The position numbers and the translations under genes were made by a program. Shown in pieces: positions 36,137 to 49,209 of a stretch of DNA of 64,000 bases (the stretch's first letter is position 1; every line of letters begins with the position of its first letter). This DNA comes from Catellatospora sichuanensis (GTDB lineage Bacteria > Actinomycetota > Actinomycetes > Mycobacteriales > Micromonosporaceae), in the NCBI RefSeq assembly GCF_007483665.1, contig NZ_VIQO01000050.1, forward strand, positions 1-64,000. Reading direction: 5' to 3'. Below the pieces are notes generated by a model. It worked only from the letters and a program-made list of their open reading frames with translations. It did not search any database and was not told the origin of the DNA.

Positions 36137-38101
36137 TCAGAGCTCGTGCGGATCCAGTTGGATGCGGACCGGGTGGGCGGCCTTGCGCAGACTGCGCACG
36201 CCGGCCGCATCGTGCAGCGCCCTGGCCAGGGCCAGGCCACCGGCCCGGCCGGTGCGCAGCAGCATCCGCTCCTCGTCCTCGCCCACCGGCAGCGGACCCA
36301 GGACCTGCACGCCCTCCGGCAGCTCGGCCAGGTCCAGCAGGTCGTTGACAGCCTCCGCCTGCCCGGTCAGCGTGGCCATCCGGGCCGCGGGCGGGAAGCC
36401 CAGTTCGCGGCGCTCCCCCAGCTCCCGTTCGGCCAGCCAGGCCGGGTCCCAGCGCACCAGCGCCTGCACCGTGGCCAGGCCGCTGTCGGCCACCACGACC
36501 ACCTTGCCGCCCCGCCCCGCCGGGCGGGCCAGCGCCGCGGCGTTGAACCAGCGCCGCGCCGCCTCCTCCGCGGCCCGCAGATCGGCACGGGTCAGCAGCG
36601 CCCACGCGTCCAGCAGCAGCACCGCGCCGTAGCCGCCCTCGGCGACCGGCTCCGCGCCCGGCGTGGCCAGCACCAGTGCCGCCTCCGCGGGCACCGTGGC
36701 CAGCACCGCGTCCCGCCCCGAGGTGCGCACCGGCACACCCGGCAGGGCCCGGCCCAGCTCCTCCGCGGTACGCCGCACGCCCGTCACCGCGGCCCGCAGC
36801 CGCCGCCCACCGCAGGCCGGGCAGGCCCAGCCCGCGGCCGGCCGGGCACACCAGCGGCACGTGGCCACACCGGCGGCGCTGCCCAGCGCCAGCGGACCGG
36901 CGCAGTGGGCGCAGCGGGCCCGCTCGCGGCACTCCTGACAGGAGACCGCCGGCACGTATCCCCGCCGTGGCACCTGCACCAGCACCGGCGCACCGGCGGC
37001 CAGGGAGTCGCGGGCGGCCAGCCAAGCGGCGCTGGGCAGCCGCGCCGACGCGGCGGCCGGGTCGCGGGCCAGCTGGTTGTCGTCGGCGGGCTGCACCACG
37101 GGCGCGTACCGCCGCAGCTGGTCACGGTTGGCGGCGATCTCCTTGGCCCAGCCGGTGGCCAGCAGCAGCTGCGCCTCGGCGGTCCGCGCGAACCCGCCCA
37201 CCAGCACCGCCGCGTCCTGCTGCTGCGCGCGGGTGAGCAGCACCTGCCGGGCGTGCGGATACGGCGAGCGCGGCTCGGCGTGCAGGTCGTCGCCGTCGTC
37301 CCAGATCACCACCAGGCCCAGGTCCGGCACCGGGGCGAACGCGGCCGCACGGGTGCCCGCCACCGCGGCGACCTGGCCGCGCCGGGCCCGCAGGAAACGG
37401 CGATACCGTTCGGTGGGCCCCAGCGCGGCGGCCAGCGCCACGTGCCGGTCCGGCCCCAGCAACGCGGTCAGGGCGGTGTCCAGGCGCTCCAGGTCGCGGG
37501 CGTCGGCCACCACGACCACCGCGCCGCGGCCCGCATGCAGCGTCGCGGCGACGGCCTCGGCGATCCGGTCCGGCCACTGCTCCCCCGGCAGCGCCGACCA
37601 CACTGCCCGCGGCGCACGCCCCTCGCCCAGCGCCCGCAGGAACGCCTCCCCCGCCGGATACCGCTGCCAGCCCTCGTGCGGCGGCTCCGGAACGCGGCCT
37701 TCGGGGGCGGGCGGGGCCGGTTCAGCCTCGACCTTCGCCTGCCGGGGCGGCACCGCCAGGCGCAGCACGTCGGCGAGGCCGCCCGCGTACCGGTCGGCGA
37801 TCTCGCGGGCGGCGCGCAGCACCTGCGGATCGAGCACAGGCTCGGCCGAGACGACCTTCTCCAGCCAGGACAGCCGGCCCTCGTGGGTGGTGTCCTCGAC
37901 CCGGTCCAGCAGCCACCCGTCGACGAGCTGCCCGCTGAAGCGCACCTTCACCCGCGTCCCCGGCCACGCCTTGACGTCGAGGTCGTCCGGCACGCGATAG
38001 TCGAAGGTGCGGTCCAGGTGCGGCAGCGGCACGTCCACGCACACCCGCGCGACGGGCAGGCGCTCGGCCGGCTCACGATCACGTTTCGGGCGCGGGGTCA
38101 C
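36137..38101 (-). CDS. priA: PriA-like primosomal protein N', helicase motifs degenerate
   Basis: 654 residues from a GTG start. N-terminal 3'-DNA-binding domain (VCVDVPLPHLDRTFDYRVPDDL). The helicase core keeps the overall layout but the Walker A is lost (no GKT around residues 180-200) and the DEAH box reads WDDGDD. Eight zinc-binding cysteines at ~387-430 (CQEC, CAHC, CRWC, CPAC) remain. Loss of the ATPase is the rule in actinobacterial PriA, so it probably serves as a loading scaffold. Confidence 0.9.
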   Translation of the reverse strand: MTPRPKRDREPAERLPVARVCVDVPLPHLDRTFDYRVPDDLDVKAWPGTRVKVRFSGQLVDGWLLDRVEDTTHEGRLSWLEKVVSAEPVLDPQVLRAAREIADRYAGGLADVLRLAVPPRQAKVEAEPAPPAPEGRVPEPPHEGWQRYPAGEAFLRALGEGRAPRAVWSALPGEQWPDRIAEAVAATLHAGRGAVVVVADARDLERLDTALTALLGPDRHVALAAALGPTERYRRFLRARRGQVAAVAGTRAAAFAPVPDLGLVVIWDDGDDLHAEPRSPYPHARQVLLTRAQQQDAAVLVGGFARTAEAQLLLATGWAKEIAANRDQLRRYAPVVQPADDNQLARDPAAASARLPSAAWLAARDSLAAGAPVLVQVPRRGYVPAVSCQECRERARCAHCAGPLALGSAAGVATCRWCARPAAGWACPACGGRRLRAAVTGVRRTAEELGRALPGVPVRTSGRDAVLATVPAEAALVLATPGAEPVAEGGYGAVLLLDAWALLTRADLRAAEEAARRWFNAAALARPAGRGGKVVVVADSGLATVQALVRWDPAWLAERELGERRELGFPPAARMATLTGQAEAVNDLLDLAELPEGVQVLGPLPVGEDEERMLLRTGRAGGLALARALHDAAGVRSLRKAAHPVRIQLDPHEL

Positions 38102-38173
38102 CAGGAAGTCTTAGCAGACCCCTCCGACTCCCCAACCACGCCCATGTCGCGCGTCGCGCACCACCCCGCCACG

Positions 38174-38240
38174 AATAGACGCTGGCCTATCCCATCGAGA
38201 TTTCGACGATCGAACTCGATGCGATAGGCCAGCGTCTATG
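38174..38240. repeat. 67-bp hairpin element, family A copy 4
   Basis: Arms 38174-38198 and 38216-38240 with a 17-nt loop ending GATCGAAC as in copy 1. Two unpaired positions. Sits in the 188-bp gap between metK and priA; nothing else is seen in that gap. Confidence 0.85.
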
Positions 38241-38289
38241 GAAAACGGGGAGCGGACCGTCTCGCCCGGCGCGGGGCGGGGCGGGGCTG

Positions 38290-39480
38290 TCAGCTGACGG
38301 CGGACTTGAGGTCGGCGACGCGGTCGGTGCGCTCCCAGGTCAGGTCCGGCAGCTCGCGGCCGAAGTGGCCGTAGGCGGCGGTCTGCCGGTAGATCGGGCG
38401 CAGCAGGTCCAGGTCACGGATGATCGCGGCGGGACGCAGGTCGAAGACCTCGCCGATCGCCCGCTCGATGCGCTCGACCGACACCGTCTCGGTGCCGAAC
38501 GTCTCCACGAACAGGCTCACCGGCTTGGCCTTGCCGATGGCGTACGCCACCTGCACCTCGCAGCGCTCGGCCAGGCCGGCCGCGACGACGTTCTTGGCCA
38601 CCCAGCGCATGGCGTACGCCGCCGAGCGGTCGACCTTCGACGGGTCCTTGCCGGAGAACGCGCCGCCGCCGTGGCGGGCGTAGCCGCCGTACGTGTCAAC
38701 GATGATCTTGCGGCCGGTGAGGCCGGCGTCGCCCATCGGGCCGCCGATCTCGAAGCGGCCGGTCGGGTTGACCAGCAGCCGGTAGCCCTCGGTGTCCAGG
38801 CCCAGGCCGTCGAGCTCGGGCGCGATGACATGCTCGCGCACGTCGGGCGTGAGCAGCGACTCCAGCGAGATGTCGGGCGCGTGCTGCGAGGACACGACGA
38901 CCGTGTTCAGGCGCACCGGCTTGAAGCCGTCGTACTCGATGGTGACCTGGGTCTTGCCGTCGGGGCGCAGGTAGGGAATCGCGCCGTCCTTGCGGGCCGC
39001 GGTGAGGCGGCGGGCCAGCCGGTGCGCCAGCGCGATCGGCAGCGGCATCAGCTCGGGCGTCTCCGAGCAGGCGAAGCCGAACATCATGCCCTGGTCGCCC
39101 GCGCCCTGCGCGTCGAGGGTGTCCGCGCCTTCGCCGGAGCGCTGCTCCAGCGCGCTGTCGACGCCCTGCGCGATGTCGGGCGACTGCGAGCCGATCGACA
39201 CGCTCACGCCGCAGGAAGCGCCGTCGAAGCCCTTCTTGGAGGAGTCGTAGCCGATGCCGAGGATCGTGTCGCGCACGATGGTCGGGATGTCGGCGTACGC
39301 CTTGGTGGTCACCTCGCCGGCTACGTGCACCTGACCGGTCGTGATCAGCGTCTCGACCGCGACGCGGCTGCGGGCGTCCTGGGCGAGCAGCGCATCCAGG
39401 ATGCCGTCGCTGATCTGATCAGCGATCTTGTCCGGGTGACCCTCGGTGACCGACTCCGAGGTGAACAGGCGACGTGCCAC
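38290..39480 (-). CDS. metK: S-adenosylmethionine synthetase
   Basis: 396 residues from GTG 39480, with GGAGA five bases upstream. Signature blocks: [33 protein letters not shown] and [19 protein letters not shown]. The open frame extends 90 nt upstream but loses similarity. The 132-bp leader has a TAGACT -10-like box and no recognisable SAM riboswitch. SAM is used by the nearby BioA and methyltransferases. Confidence 0.97.
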   Translation of the reverse strand: MARRLFTSESVTEGHPDKIADQISDGILDALLAQDARSRVAVETLITTGQVHVAGEVTTKAYADIPTIVRDTILGIGYDSSKKGFDGASCGVSVSIGSQSPDIAQGVDSALEQRSGEGADTLDAQGAGDQGMMFGFACSETPELMPLPIALAHRLARRLTAARKDGAIPYLRPDGKTQVTIEYDGFKPVRLNTVVVSSQHAPDISLESLLTPDVREHVIAPELDGLGLDTEGYRLLVNPTGRFEIGGPMGDAGLTGRKIIVDTYGGYARHGGGAFSGKDPSKVDRSAAYAMRWVAKNVVAAGLAERCEVQVAYAIGKAKPVSLFVETFGTETVSVERIERAIGEVFDLRPAAIIRDLDLLRPIYRQTAAYGHFGRELPDLTWERTDRVADLKSAVS

Positions 39481-39612
39481 TCGATTCTCCAATACAGCGC
39501 TTGATGACGATGAATGGACCGTAAGGCCATCGGCGTCCTGGCGAAAGTCTAGTTCCATACAACGCCGCACGGGTGCAAGCCCTGCCCGAGAGTCCGCAGG
39601 GCGGGACGGCGG

Positions 39613-40806
39613 TCACAGCAGTGTGACGACCTGATCCCAGACCGCGTCGGCGAGATCGTCCTTGCTCCGGGCGGGCAGTTCGCGCTGCGAGCCGTCCGCG
39701 CCGAGCACGACCGCCTCGTTGTGGTCGGCTCCGAAGACCTTGTCGATGCCGACCTCGTTGACCACGATCAGGTCGGCGCGCTTGCGCAGCAGCTTGCCGC
39801 GGGCGTGCTCCAGCGCGTCGTGCGTCTCGGCGGCAAAGGCCACCAGCACCTGGCCGGGGCGCTTACCTGCGCCCAGTTCAGCCGCGATGTCCGGATTCAC
39901 GGCTAGCTCGATGACCGGGGCGTCGCCGTCGGCGGTCTTCTTGATCTTCTGATCGGCGTACACCAGGGGGCGGAAGTCGGCCGGCGCTGCCGCCATGACC
40001 ACCGCGTCGGCCTCCTTGGCCGCGCCGATCACGGCGTCCCGCAGTTCCGCGGTGGTGCCGACCCGCACCAGGTCCACACCGGCAGGCGTGGGCAGCGACA
40101 CGTTGGCGGCGACGAGCGTCACCCGGGCGCCCCGGGCGATCGCGGTGCGCGCGAAGGCGTACCCCTGCTTGCCCGAGGAGCGGTTGCCCAGGAAGCGCAC
40201 CGGGTCCAGCGGCTCACGGGTGCCGCCGGCGGTGACCACGACATGGCGGCCGCTCAGGTCGGCGCGCGGCGCGGCGCCGCGGGCCAGCACCCGCAGCGCC
40301 ATCTCGAAGATCTGCTCCGGGTCGGGCAGCCGCCCCTTGCCGGTGTCCTTGCCGGTGAGCCGGCCGACGGCAGGCTCGATCACCAGCGCACCACGGCGGC
40401 GCAGCGTCGCGACGTTGTCGGCGGTGGCCGGATGCTCCCACATCTCGGTGTGCATCGCCGGGGCGAACACGACCGGACACCGCGCGGTGAGCAGGGTGTT
40501 GGTGAGCAGGTCGTCGGCCATGCCATGGGCGGCCTTGGCCAGCAGGTCGGCCGTGGCGGGCACGACCAGCACCAGGTCGGCCGTCTGCCCGAGTTTGACG
40601 TGCGGCACCTGCGGCACGTCAGACCAGACCTCGGTCGCGGCCGGCTGGCCCGACAGCGCCTCCCAGGTCGGCGCGCCGACGAAGCGCAGCGCGGAGGCGG
40701 TGGGCACCACGCGCACCGAGTGGCCGGACTCGGTGAGCAGGCGCAGCAGCTCGCAGGCCTTGTAGGCGGCGATGCCGCCGCCTACACCCAGGACGACGCG
40801 AGCCAT
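39613..40806 (-). CDS. coaBC: bifunctional phosphopantothenoylcysteine decarboxylase/synthetase
   Basis: Two steps of coenzyme A synthesis. 397 residues: CoaC flavoprotein half (VVLGVGGGIAAYKACELLR, active His in PHVKLGQTAD, PAMHTEMWEHPAT), CoaB half (VTAGGTREPLDPVRFLGNRSSGKQGYA, AAPADFRP, KIKK). Eleven bases downstream of rpoZ. Confidence 0.96.
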   Translation of the reverse strand: MARVVLGVGGGIAAYKACELLRLLTESGHSVRVVPTASALRFVGAPTWEALSGQPAATEVWSDVPQVPHVKLGQTADLVLVVPATADLLAKAAHGMADDLLTNTLLTARCPVVFAPAMHTEMWEHPATADNVATLRRRGALVIEPAVGRLTGKDTGKGRLPDPEQIFEMALRVLARGAAPRADLSGRHVVVTAGGTREPLDPVRFLGNRSSGKQGYAFARTAIARGARVTLVAANVSLPTPAGVDLVRVGTTAELRDAVIGAAKEADAVVMAAAPADFRPLVYADQKIKKTADGDAPVIELAVNPDIAAELGAGKRPGQVLVAFAAETHDALEHARGKLLRKRADLIVVNEVGIDKVFGADHNEAVVLGADGSQRELPARSKDDLADAVWDQVVTLL

Positions 40807-40816
40807 GTCGGGAGGC

Positions 40817-41083
40817 TCAGGGCTCGTTGGTCGGCTCAGCGGTGAGCAGCCCGGCGTTGATCTCCCGCATGGAGATCGACAGCGCCTTCTCCTGCGGGGT
40901 GGTCTCCACCAGCGGCCCGACGTACTCCAGCAGGCCCTCGCCGAGCTGGCTGTAGTAGGCGTTGATCTGCCGTGCGCGCTTGGCCGCGAAGATCACCAGC
41001 GAGTACTTCGACGACGTCTTGTCGAGCAGCTCGTCGATCGGCGGGTTGGTGATGCCTTCGGGGTGGGCGACGGTTCCAGCCAC
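40817..41083 (-). CDS. rpoZ: RNA polymerase omega subunit
   Basis: 88 residues, GTG start with AAGGA upstream. Core omega motif [20 protein letters not shown] and the short C-terminal [14 protein letters not shown]. Stabilises the beta-prime subunit. Cluster gmk-rpoZ-coaBC is the standard actinobacterial order. Confidence 0.96.
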   Translation of the reverse strand: MAGTVAHPEGITNPPIDELLDKTSSKYSLVIFAAKRARQINAYYSQLGEGLLEYVGPLVETTPQEKALSISMREINAGLLTAEPTNEP

Positions 41084-41135
41084 AGGTCCAGTCCTTGTCG
41101 TAGGCAGTGCGTGCGGAGATGAGTGGTGCCGGGCG

Positions 41136-41750
41136 CTAAACGCGCGGGCGTGCAGCGGCGAGCGCCGGCGAACCGAGCAATCCTACCAACTCGTCCGCGG
41201 CGCGCTCGAGGTAGTCGTTCACGACAGTCGAGTCGAACTCGGACTCCGCGGCCAGTTCCTCGTCGGCGTGGGCCAGGCGGCGGCGGATGGTGTCCGGGCT
41301 CTCGGTGCCCCGGCCGATCAGGCGGCGGCGCAACTCCTCGCGGCTGGGCGGAGCGAGGAAGACGAGCTGGGCGTCCGGCATGGCCTCACGGACCTGGCGG
41401 GCGCCCTGCAGGTCGATCTTCAGCAGCGCCGGGATGCCGGCGCCGAGCCGGCCCTCCACCGCGGCGCGCGGTGTGCCGTAGAGGTTGCCGGCGAACTCGG
41501 CCCACTCCAGCAGCATGCCGCCGTCGACCAGGCGCTCGAATTCGGTGCGGTTGACGAACGTGTAGTGCTTGCCGTCGATCTCGTAGTCGCGCTTCTTGCG
41601 GGTGGTGACCGAGACGGACAGCCATACCCAGGGAGAACGCTTCCGGATGACCTCGATGACGGCATCCTTGCCGACACCGGAAGGACCGGATAGCACGGTC
41701 AGGCGGGCGGGCGCGGCCGCTCTGGCGGCGAGCGGTACGTCGTCTTCCAT
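41136..41750 (-). CDS. gmk: guanylate kinase
   Basis: 204 residues from ATG 41750 (a TTG six bases upstream is in frame). GMP-binding and lid segments are normal: [46 protein letters not shown]. Odd: the P-loop reads [10 protein letters not shown], with Asp where nearly all family members have Ser or Thr after the Lys. Confidence 0.95.
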   Translation of the reverse strand: MEDDVPLAARAAAPARLTVLSGPSGVGKDAVIEVIRKRSPWVWLSVSVTTRKKRDYEIDGKHYTFVNRTEFERLVDGGMLLEWAEFAGNLYGTPRAAVEGRLGAGIPALLKIDLQGARQVREAMPDAQLVFLAPPSREELRRRLIGRGTESPDTIRRRLAHADEELAAESEFDSTVVNDYLERAADELVGLLGSPALAAARPRV

Positions 41751-41875
41751 TCTCAAGTTCTACCCAATCGAGGAGCGGCGGTGGCAGCCGGGCCCCTGTT
41801 TGAGCAGTACGTCACCATAACTTAACAGGGGGTTCCGGCCCGGATGGGGCCTTCCTGCCCTCAGAAACGAACCAG

Positions 41876-41900
41876 CGGCGCTGTCGAAACGACAGCGCCG
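41876..41900 (-). terminator. terminator between mihF and gmk
   Basis: Perfect 11-bp stem CGGCGCTGTCG / CGACAGCGCCG with an AAA loop, about 175 bases past the mihF stop. The 323-bp gap 41751-42073 contains this hairpin and presumably the gmk promoter (TATGGT on the minus strand at about 41811-41816), no gene. Confidence 0.7.
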
Positions 41901-42073
41901 CCGGGCGACGATCTGCGCAACGTTCCGCTCACCCGATGGTGTGAGTCTCACTCACGCCGGATGGCAGGCCGTTGCGGTGGGCAGGCGGTGGAGCCTCGGC
42001 ACACCGCTGCCCGTTCGCCGCGGACGGGGCGTCCGCCCGCGGCGAGGTTGTTCCGCTGACGAGGTTCGTCGGC

Positions 42074-42388
42074 TCAGGCCGCGAACTCGGCCAGCAGCGC
42101 CTTGCGCTGCTGGTCGCCCAGCCCGCGCAGGCGGCGGGAGTCGGCGATCTTCAGCTTCTCCATGATCTGCGTGGCCCGGATCTTGCCGATGCCGGGGAGC
42201 GCCTGCAGCACGGCCGAAACCTTGAGCTTGCCGACGACATCGTCGCCCTCGGCGCGGTCAAGCACGGCGGCCAGGGTGGTCTTGCCCTGCTTGAGCTGCT
42301 CCTTGAGCTCAGCCCGAGCCTTGCGGACCTCCGCGGCCTTCTCCAGCGCGGCAGCGCGCTGCTCTGGGGTCAGTGACGGGAGCGGCAC
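42074..42388 (-). CDS. mihF: actinobacterial integration host factor
   Basis: 104-residue basic nucleoid protein. Starts PLPSLTPEQRAAALEKAAEVRKAR (long helix), then the helix-two-turn-helix DNA-binding part VLQALPGIGKIRATQIMEKLKIADSRRLRGLG. Binds DNA without sequence specificity and affects topology and development. GTG start with GAGGAG five bases upstream. It has its own promoter and a structured leader. Confidence 0.96.
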   Translation of the reverse strand: MPLPSLTPEQRAAALEKAAEVRKARAELKEQLKQGKTTLAAVLDRAEGDDVVGKLKVSAVLQALPGIGKIRATQIMEKLKIADSRRLRGLGDQQRKALLAEFAA

Positions 42389-42412
42389 CAGTTCTCCTCA
42401 GGTCCTCTTGGT

Positions 42413-42458
42413 CACGCCGACGGGATCGCCGGCGTGTGGTGCGTCGGGTTCCCCACCA
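42413..42458 (-). promoter_or_regulatory. structured leader of mihF
   Basis: Two adjacent hairpins just before the ribosome site: CACGCCG/CGGCGTG (42413-42436) and TGGTG/CACCA (42437-42458) with an internal GGGGAACCC on the transcript strand. Preceded by GCCGCCGAGTC. With a start near 42539, the leader is about 150 nt long. No known riboswitch class could be assigned. Confidence 0.4.
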
Positions 42459-42545
42459 GACTCGGCGGCTAACCTTCGGCACCCGTTGCTGGTGAAAACC
42501 CGCGTGACTGGTGGGCCACGCGAGCAGATCAGGCCAGCGCCGGGA

Positions 42546-42574
42546 AACCTAGCGGTCGACGGCGTTTTCGGCAA
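42546..42574 (-). promoter_or_regulatory. mihF promoter
   Basis: TTGCCG (42569-42574), 17-nt spacer, TAGGTT (42546-42551) on the minus strand, just past the pyrF stop. Confidence 0.6.
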
Positions 42575-42600
42575 CGTCACCGCGCATGATCACGGAAAGG

Positions 42601-43446
42601 TCACGACCGGCCCGGACGTCCCAATGCGTCCCGGCAGGCATCGAGAGTCCGAGATGCCGCGTCCCGAAGCGATTGCACGTCGGGGCCCGCACCGAGTACC
42701 TCGCGCGACGACGAGGGCAGCACCGCGCCGAGGCTCCCGGCGAAGATCCGGCGAAGATCGTCGGCCGTTCCGCCCTGCGCGCCGAGCCCCGGAACGAGGA
42801 ACGGGCCGTTCACCTGGGACAGGTCGTGACCGGTTTCGCCGATGGTCGCCCCGACCACGAGTCCGAGGCTGCCGAGCGGCTCCACACCCTTGTTGAGCTG
42901 GGAAATCTCGTCGATGATCGTCTGCGCGACGGTACGGCCGTCGATACCCCGAGCATGCTGCACGGCCGGACCCTCCGGGTTGGACGTGAGAGCCAGAACG
43001 AAGACGCCCCCGCCGTGGTCAGCCGCCATGTCGAACATCGGCGCGAGCGATCCGAAGCCGAGGAACGGGCTCGCGGTGATCGCATCGACATACATGGGCC
43101 TCGATGGATTCAGATACGCGTCGGCGTACGCGGCAGCCGTCGAGCCGATGTCGCCTCGCTTCGCGTCGAGAAGCACAAGGGTTCCGGCCTGCCTAAACTG
43201 TCGGATAGTTGACTCAAGAATCTCCACTCCGCGAGACCCGAATCGCTCGAAAAAGGCCGACTGCGGCTTGACGACGGCGACCCTTCCGGCCAGCGCGTCG
43301 ACCGCTGTCCGGCAGAACGACGCAACCCCTTCCGCGTCGTCGGACAGGCCCCACGCCTTCAGCAGCGAGCTGTGCGGGTCGATCCCGACACACAGCGGAC
43401 CGCGCTCGTCCATCGCCCGCGCCAGGCGCGCACCGAACGGCTCCAT
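42601..43446 (-). CDS. pyrF: orotidine 5'-phosphate decarboxylase (type 2)
   Basis: Final step to UMP. 281 residues, the longer actinobacterial/myxobacterial subfamily. Catalytic LLDAKRGDIGSTAAAYA, N-terminal LCVGIDPHSSLLKAW and C-terminal VPGLGAQGG. Last gene of the pyrimidine cluster, separated by 70 bases from bioA. Confidence 0.97.
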   Translation of the reverse strand: MEPFGARLARAMDERGPLCVGIDPHSSLLKAWGLSDDAEGVASFCRTAVDALAGRVAVVKPQSAFFERFGSRGVEILESTIRQFRQAGTLVLLDAKRGDIGSTAAAYADAYLNPSRPMYVDAITASPFLGFGSLAPMFDMAADHGGGVFVLALTSNPEGPAVQHARGIDGRTVAQTIIDEISQLNKGVEPLGSLGLVVGATIGETGHDLSQVNGPFLVPGLGAQGGTADDLRRIFAGSLGAVLPSSSREVLGAGPDVQSLRDAASRTLDACRDALGRPGRS

Positions 43447-43516
43447 GAATTCTCCTCACTCTCGGACGTGACCGTCGCGCCCGCACGGTCGACGCAACGA
43501 CCGCACGGGTCACCCG

Positions 43517-44854
43517 TCACGACGAACAGGCGGCAGCGGCCGCGTACATCGCCTTCGTGATCGCCGACACATCCTCATCGGAGCTGACGAACGGCGGCAT
43601 CGTGTAGATCAGGTCGCGGAACGGGCGCAGCCACACACCGTGTCGCACCGCGGCGGCCGTGGCGGTGGCCATGTCCACGTCGTGGTCGAGCTGCACCACG
43701 CCGATCGCGCCCAGCACGCGCACGTCGGCGACGCCGGGCAGCTCGCGCACCGGCGCCAGGCCGGCACGCAGCCCTGCCTCGATACGGCGTACGTCGGCCC
43801 GCCAGTCACCCGACAGCAGCAGCCCGATGCTGGCGCTGGCGACCGCGCAGGCCAGCGGGTTGCCCATGAACGTGGGTCCGTGCGCGAGCACCGGCACCGC
43901 GCCCTCGGAGATGCCCCGGGCCACCTCGGCGGTGCACAGCGCGGCGGCGAGTGTCAGATATCCGCCGGTCAGCGCCTTGCCGACGCACATCACGTCGGGT
44001 GTCACCCCGGCATGGTCGGCGGCGAACAGCTCGCCGGTACGCCCGAAACCGGTGGCGATCTCGTCGAACACCAGCAGCACGTCGAACTCGTCGCACAGCT
44101 CCCGCAGCGCGCGCAGGTAACGCGGGTCGTGGAAGCGCATGCCGCCCGCGCCCTGCACCACCGGCTCGACGATGACCGCGGCCAGCTCATCGGCGTGCGC
44201 GGCGAGCGCCTGCTTGAGCACCGTCACATAGGACTCGTCGTACTCCACCGGGGGCATGTCCACGAACACCTGGCGGGGCAGCGCGTCGCCCCAGAGGGAG
44301 TGCATGCCGCCGTCGGGGTCGCACACGCTCATCGGCTGCCACGTGTCGCCGTGGTAGCCGCCGCGCCACGTGGCCAGCCGCCGCTTGGCCGGACGGCCGC
44401 GCGACACCTGGTACTGCAGGCACATCTTGACCGCGACCTCGACGCTGACCGAGCCGGAGTCGGCCAGGAACACGTGCTCCAGCCCGTCCGGGGTGATGTC
44501 GACCAGGGTCTTGGCCAGGCGCACCGCGGGTTCGTGGGTGAGCCCGCCGAACATGACATGGCTCATCCGCCCGAGCTGGTCGGTCACCGCGGCGTCCAGC
44601 ACCGGGTGCCGGTAGCCGTGGATCGCCGCCCACCAGCTCGACATGCCGTCGACCAGCTCGCGCCCGTCGGCCAGCCGCAGCCGGGTGCCTGCCGCGCTCG
44701 CCACCACGAGCGGCTCGGCGCGACCCGGCATCGGGCCGTACGGGTGCCACACGTGCGCCCGGTCCAGCCCCAGCAACTCGTCCTGTGTGAAAGGAAGGGC
44801 ACCTTCACCACGGTTTCCGTTGTGGAAGGTGCCCTTCTCGACCTCGTCGGTCAC
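43517..44854 (-). CDS. bioA: adenosylmethionine-8-amino-7-oxononanoate aminotransferase
   Basis: Biotin pathway aminotransferase using SAM as amino donor. 445 residues. BioA-type landmarks: [54 protein letters not shown] and PLP-Lys in [15 protein letters not shown]. Its ATG overlaps the pyrD stop (ATGA), so it is embedded in the pyrimidine operon, an unexpected place. Codons 6-21 are formed by a palindrome that adds [16 protein letters not shown] to the N-terminus. No other biotin genes are in this window. Confidence 0.95.
   Translation of the reverse strand: MTDEVEKGTFHNGNRGEGALPFTQDELLGLDRAHVWHPYGPMPGRAEPLVVASAAGTRLRLADGRELVDGMSSWWAAIHGYRHPVLDAAVTDQLGRMSHVMFGGLTHEPAVRLAKTLVDITPDGLEHVFLADSGSVSVEVAVKMCLQYQVSRGRPAKRRLATWRGGYHGDTWQPMSVCDPDGGMHSLWGDALPRQVFVDMPPVEYDESYVTVLKQALAAHADELAAVIVEPVVQGAGGMRFHDPRYLRALRELCDEFDVLLVFDEIATGFGRTGELFAADHAGVTPDVMCVGKALTGGYLTLAAALCTAEVARGISEGAVPVLAHGPTFMGNPLACAVASASIGLLLSGDWRADVRRIEAGLRAGLAPVRELPGVADVRVLGAIGVVQLDHDVDMATATAAAVRHGVWLRPFRDLIYTMPPFVSSDEDVSAITKAMYAAAAACSS
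44794..44837. repeat. GAAGGGCACCTTC palindrome inside bioA
   Basis: 13-bp perfect arms GAAGGGCACCTTC (44794-44806) and GAAGGTGCCCTTC (44825-44837) with an 18-base loop. It lies in frame at the very start of bioA, ahead of the conserved region. Resembles an intergenic hairpin repeat captured by the gene. Confidence 0.75.
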
Positions 44855-45869
44855 CGTGCGGCCTCCGGGGCGCGGGCTGCGGCGGCGCGCACGAGCGCGG
44901 GGCCGTGGTAGATGAATCCGGTGTAGAGCTGCACCAGGCTCGCGCCCGCGTCGAACATGCGGGCCACGTCGTCGGCGGTCATCAGGCCGCCCACGCCGAT
45001 GATCGGCAGGCGGCCGTTCGTCTCGGTGTGCACGAACGACACCACCTTCTGCGCGCGCTCGGTCAGCGGCGCGCCGGACAGCCCGCCCGCCTGCGCCGCC
45101 GTGGCCTGGTCGGCCGGGGCGACGCCGTCACGGCTGAGCGTGGTGTTGGTCGCGATCAGACCGGCGACGCCGCGGGCCAGGCAGACCTCGAGCAGTTCCG
45201 CGACGGCGTGCTCGGTCAGATCCGGCGCGATCTTCACCAGGACCGGGCGCTCCCCGGTCAGCGCCGCCAGGATCGCGTCCAACTGGTCCCGGTCCTGCAG
45301 GCTGCGCAGACCCGGTGTGTTGGGCGAGGAGACGTTCACGGCGAAGTAGTCGCCGTAGGACTTCAGCGCGTCGTACGACGCCCGGTAGTCGGCAACCGCC
45401 TCCTCCAGCGGGGTCACCTTGGACTTGCCCAGCGAGATGCCCAGCGGCACGCCCAGCGGGCCGAGCGCGGCCAGCCGCTGCGCCAGGGCGTGCGCGCCCT
45501 CGTTGTTGAAGCCCATCCGGTTGATGATCGCCCGGCTGTCCGGCAGCCGGAACAGCCGCGGCCGGTCGTTGCCCGGCTGCGCCAGCGCGGTCACCGTGCC
45601 GACCTCGACGAAGCCGAACCCGAGCGCGGGCCACGCCTTCAGCGCGACCCCGTTCTTGTCCATGCCCGCCGCCAGCCCGACCGCATTCGGAAACCGCACC
45701 CCGAACAGGTCCACCGGCCGGTCCAGCGCATAGCGGCGCTTGAGCAGGCTCAGCACGGCGGGCTGCCGGGAGATCCCCGCCAGCCGCCGCAGCGTCCACT
45801 CGTGCGCGTGCTCGGCGTCACCGCCCCCGATCCGGAACAACCGGGGGCGGACCACCTTCTCGAACAGGG

Positions 45870-45873
<4 letters not shown>
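44851..45873 (-). CDS. pyrD: dihydroorotate dehydrogenase (class 2)
   Basis: 340 residues, quinone-dependent membrane-associated type, with an N-terminal extension ([23 protein letters not shown]). FMN and substrate blocks: [33 protein letters not shown] (catalytic Ser) and [17 protein letters not shown] start overlapping the carB stop (GTGA). Confidence 0.97.
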
Positions 45874-49208
<3,335 letters not shown>

Positions 49209-49209
49209 C

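Noticed and set aside
39481-39612. SAM riboswitch before metK
   Set aside because: The 132-bp leader has no SAM-I/II/IV core strings or pairing, only a -10-like box.
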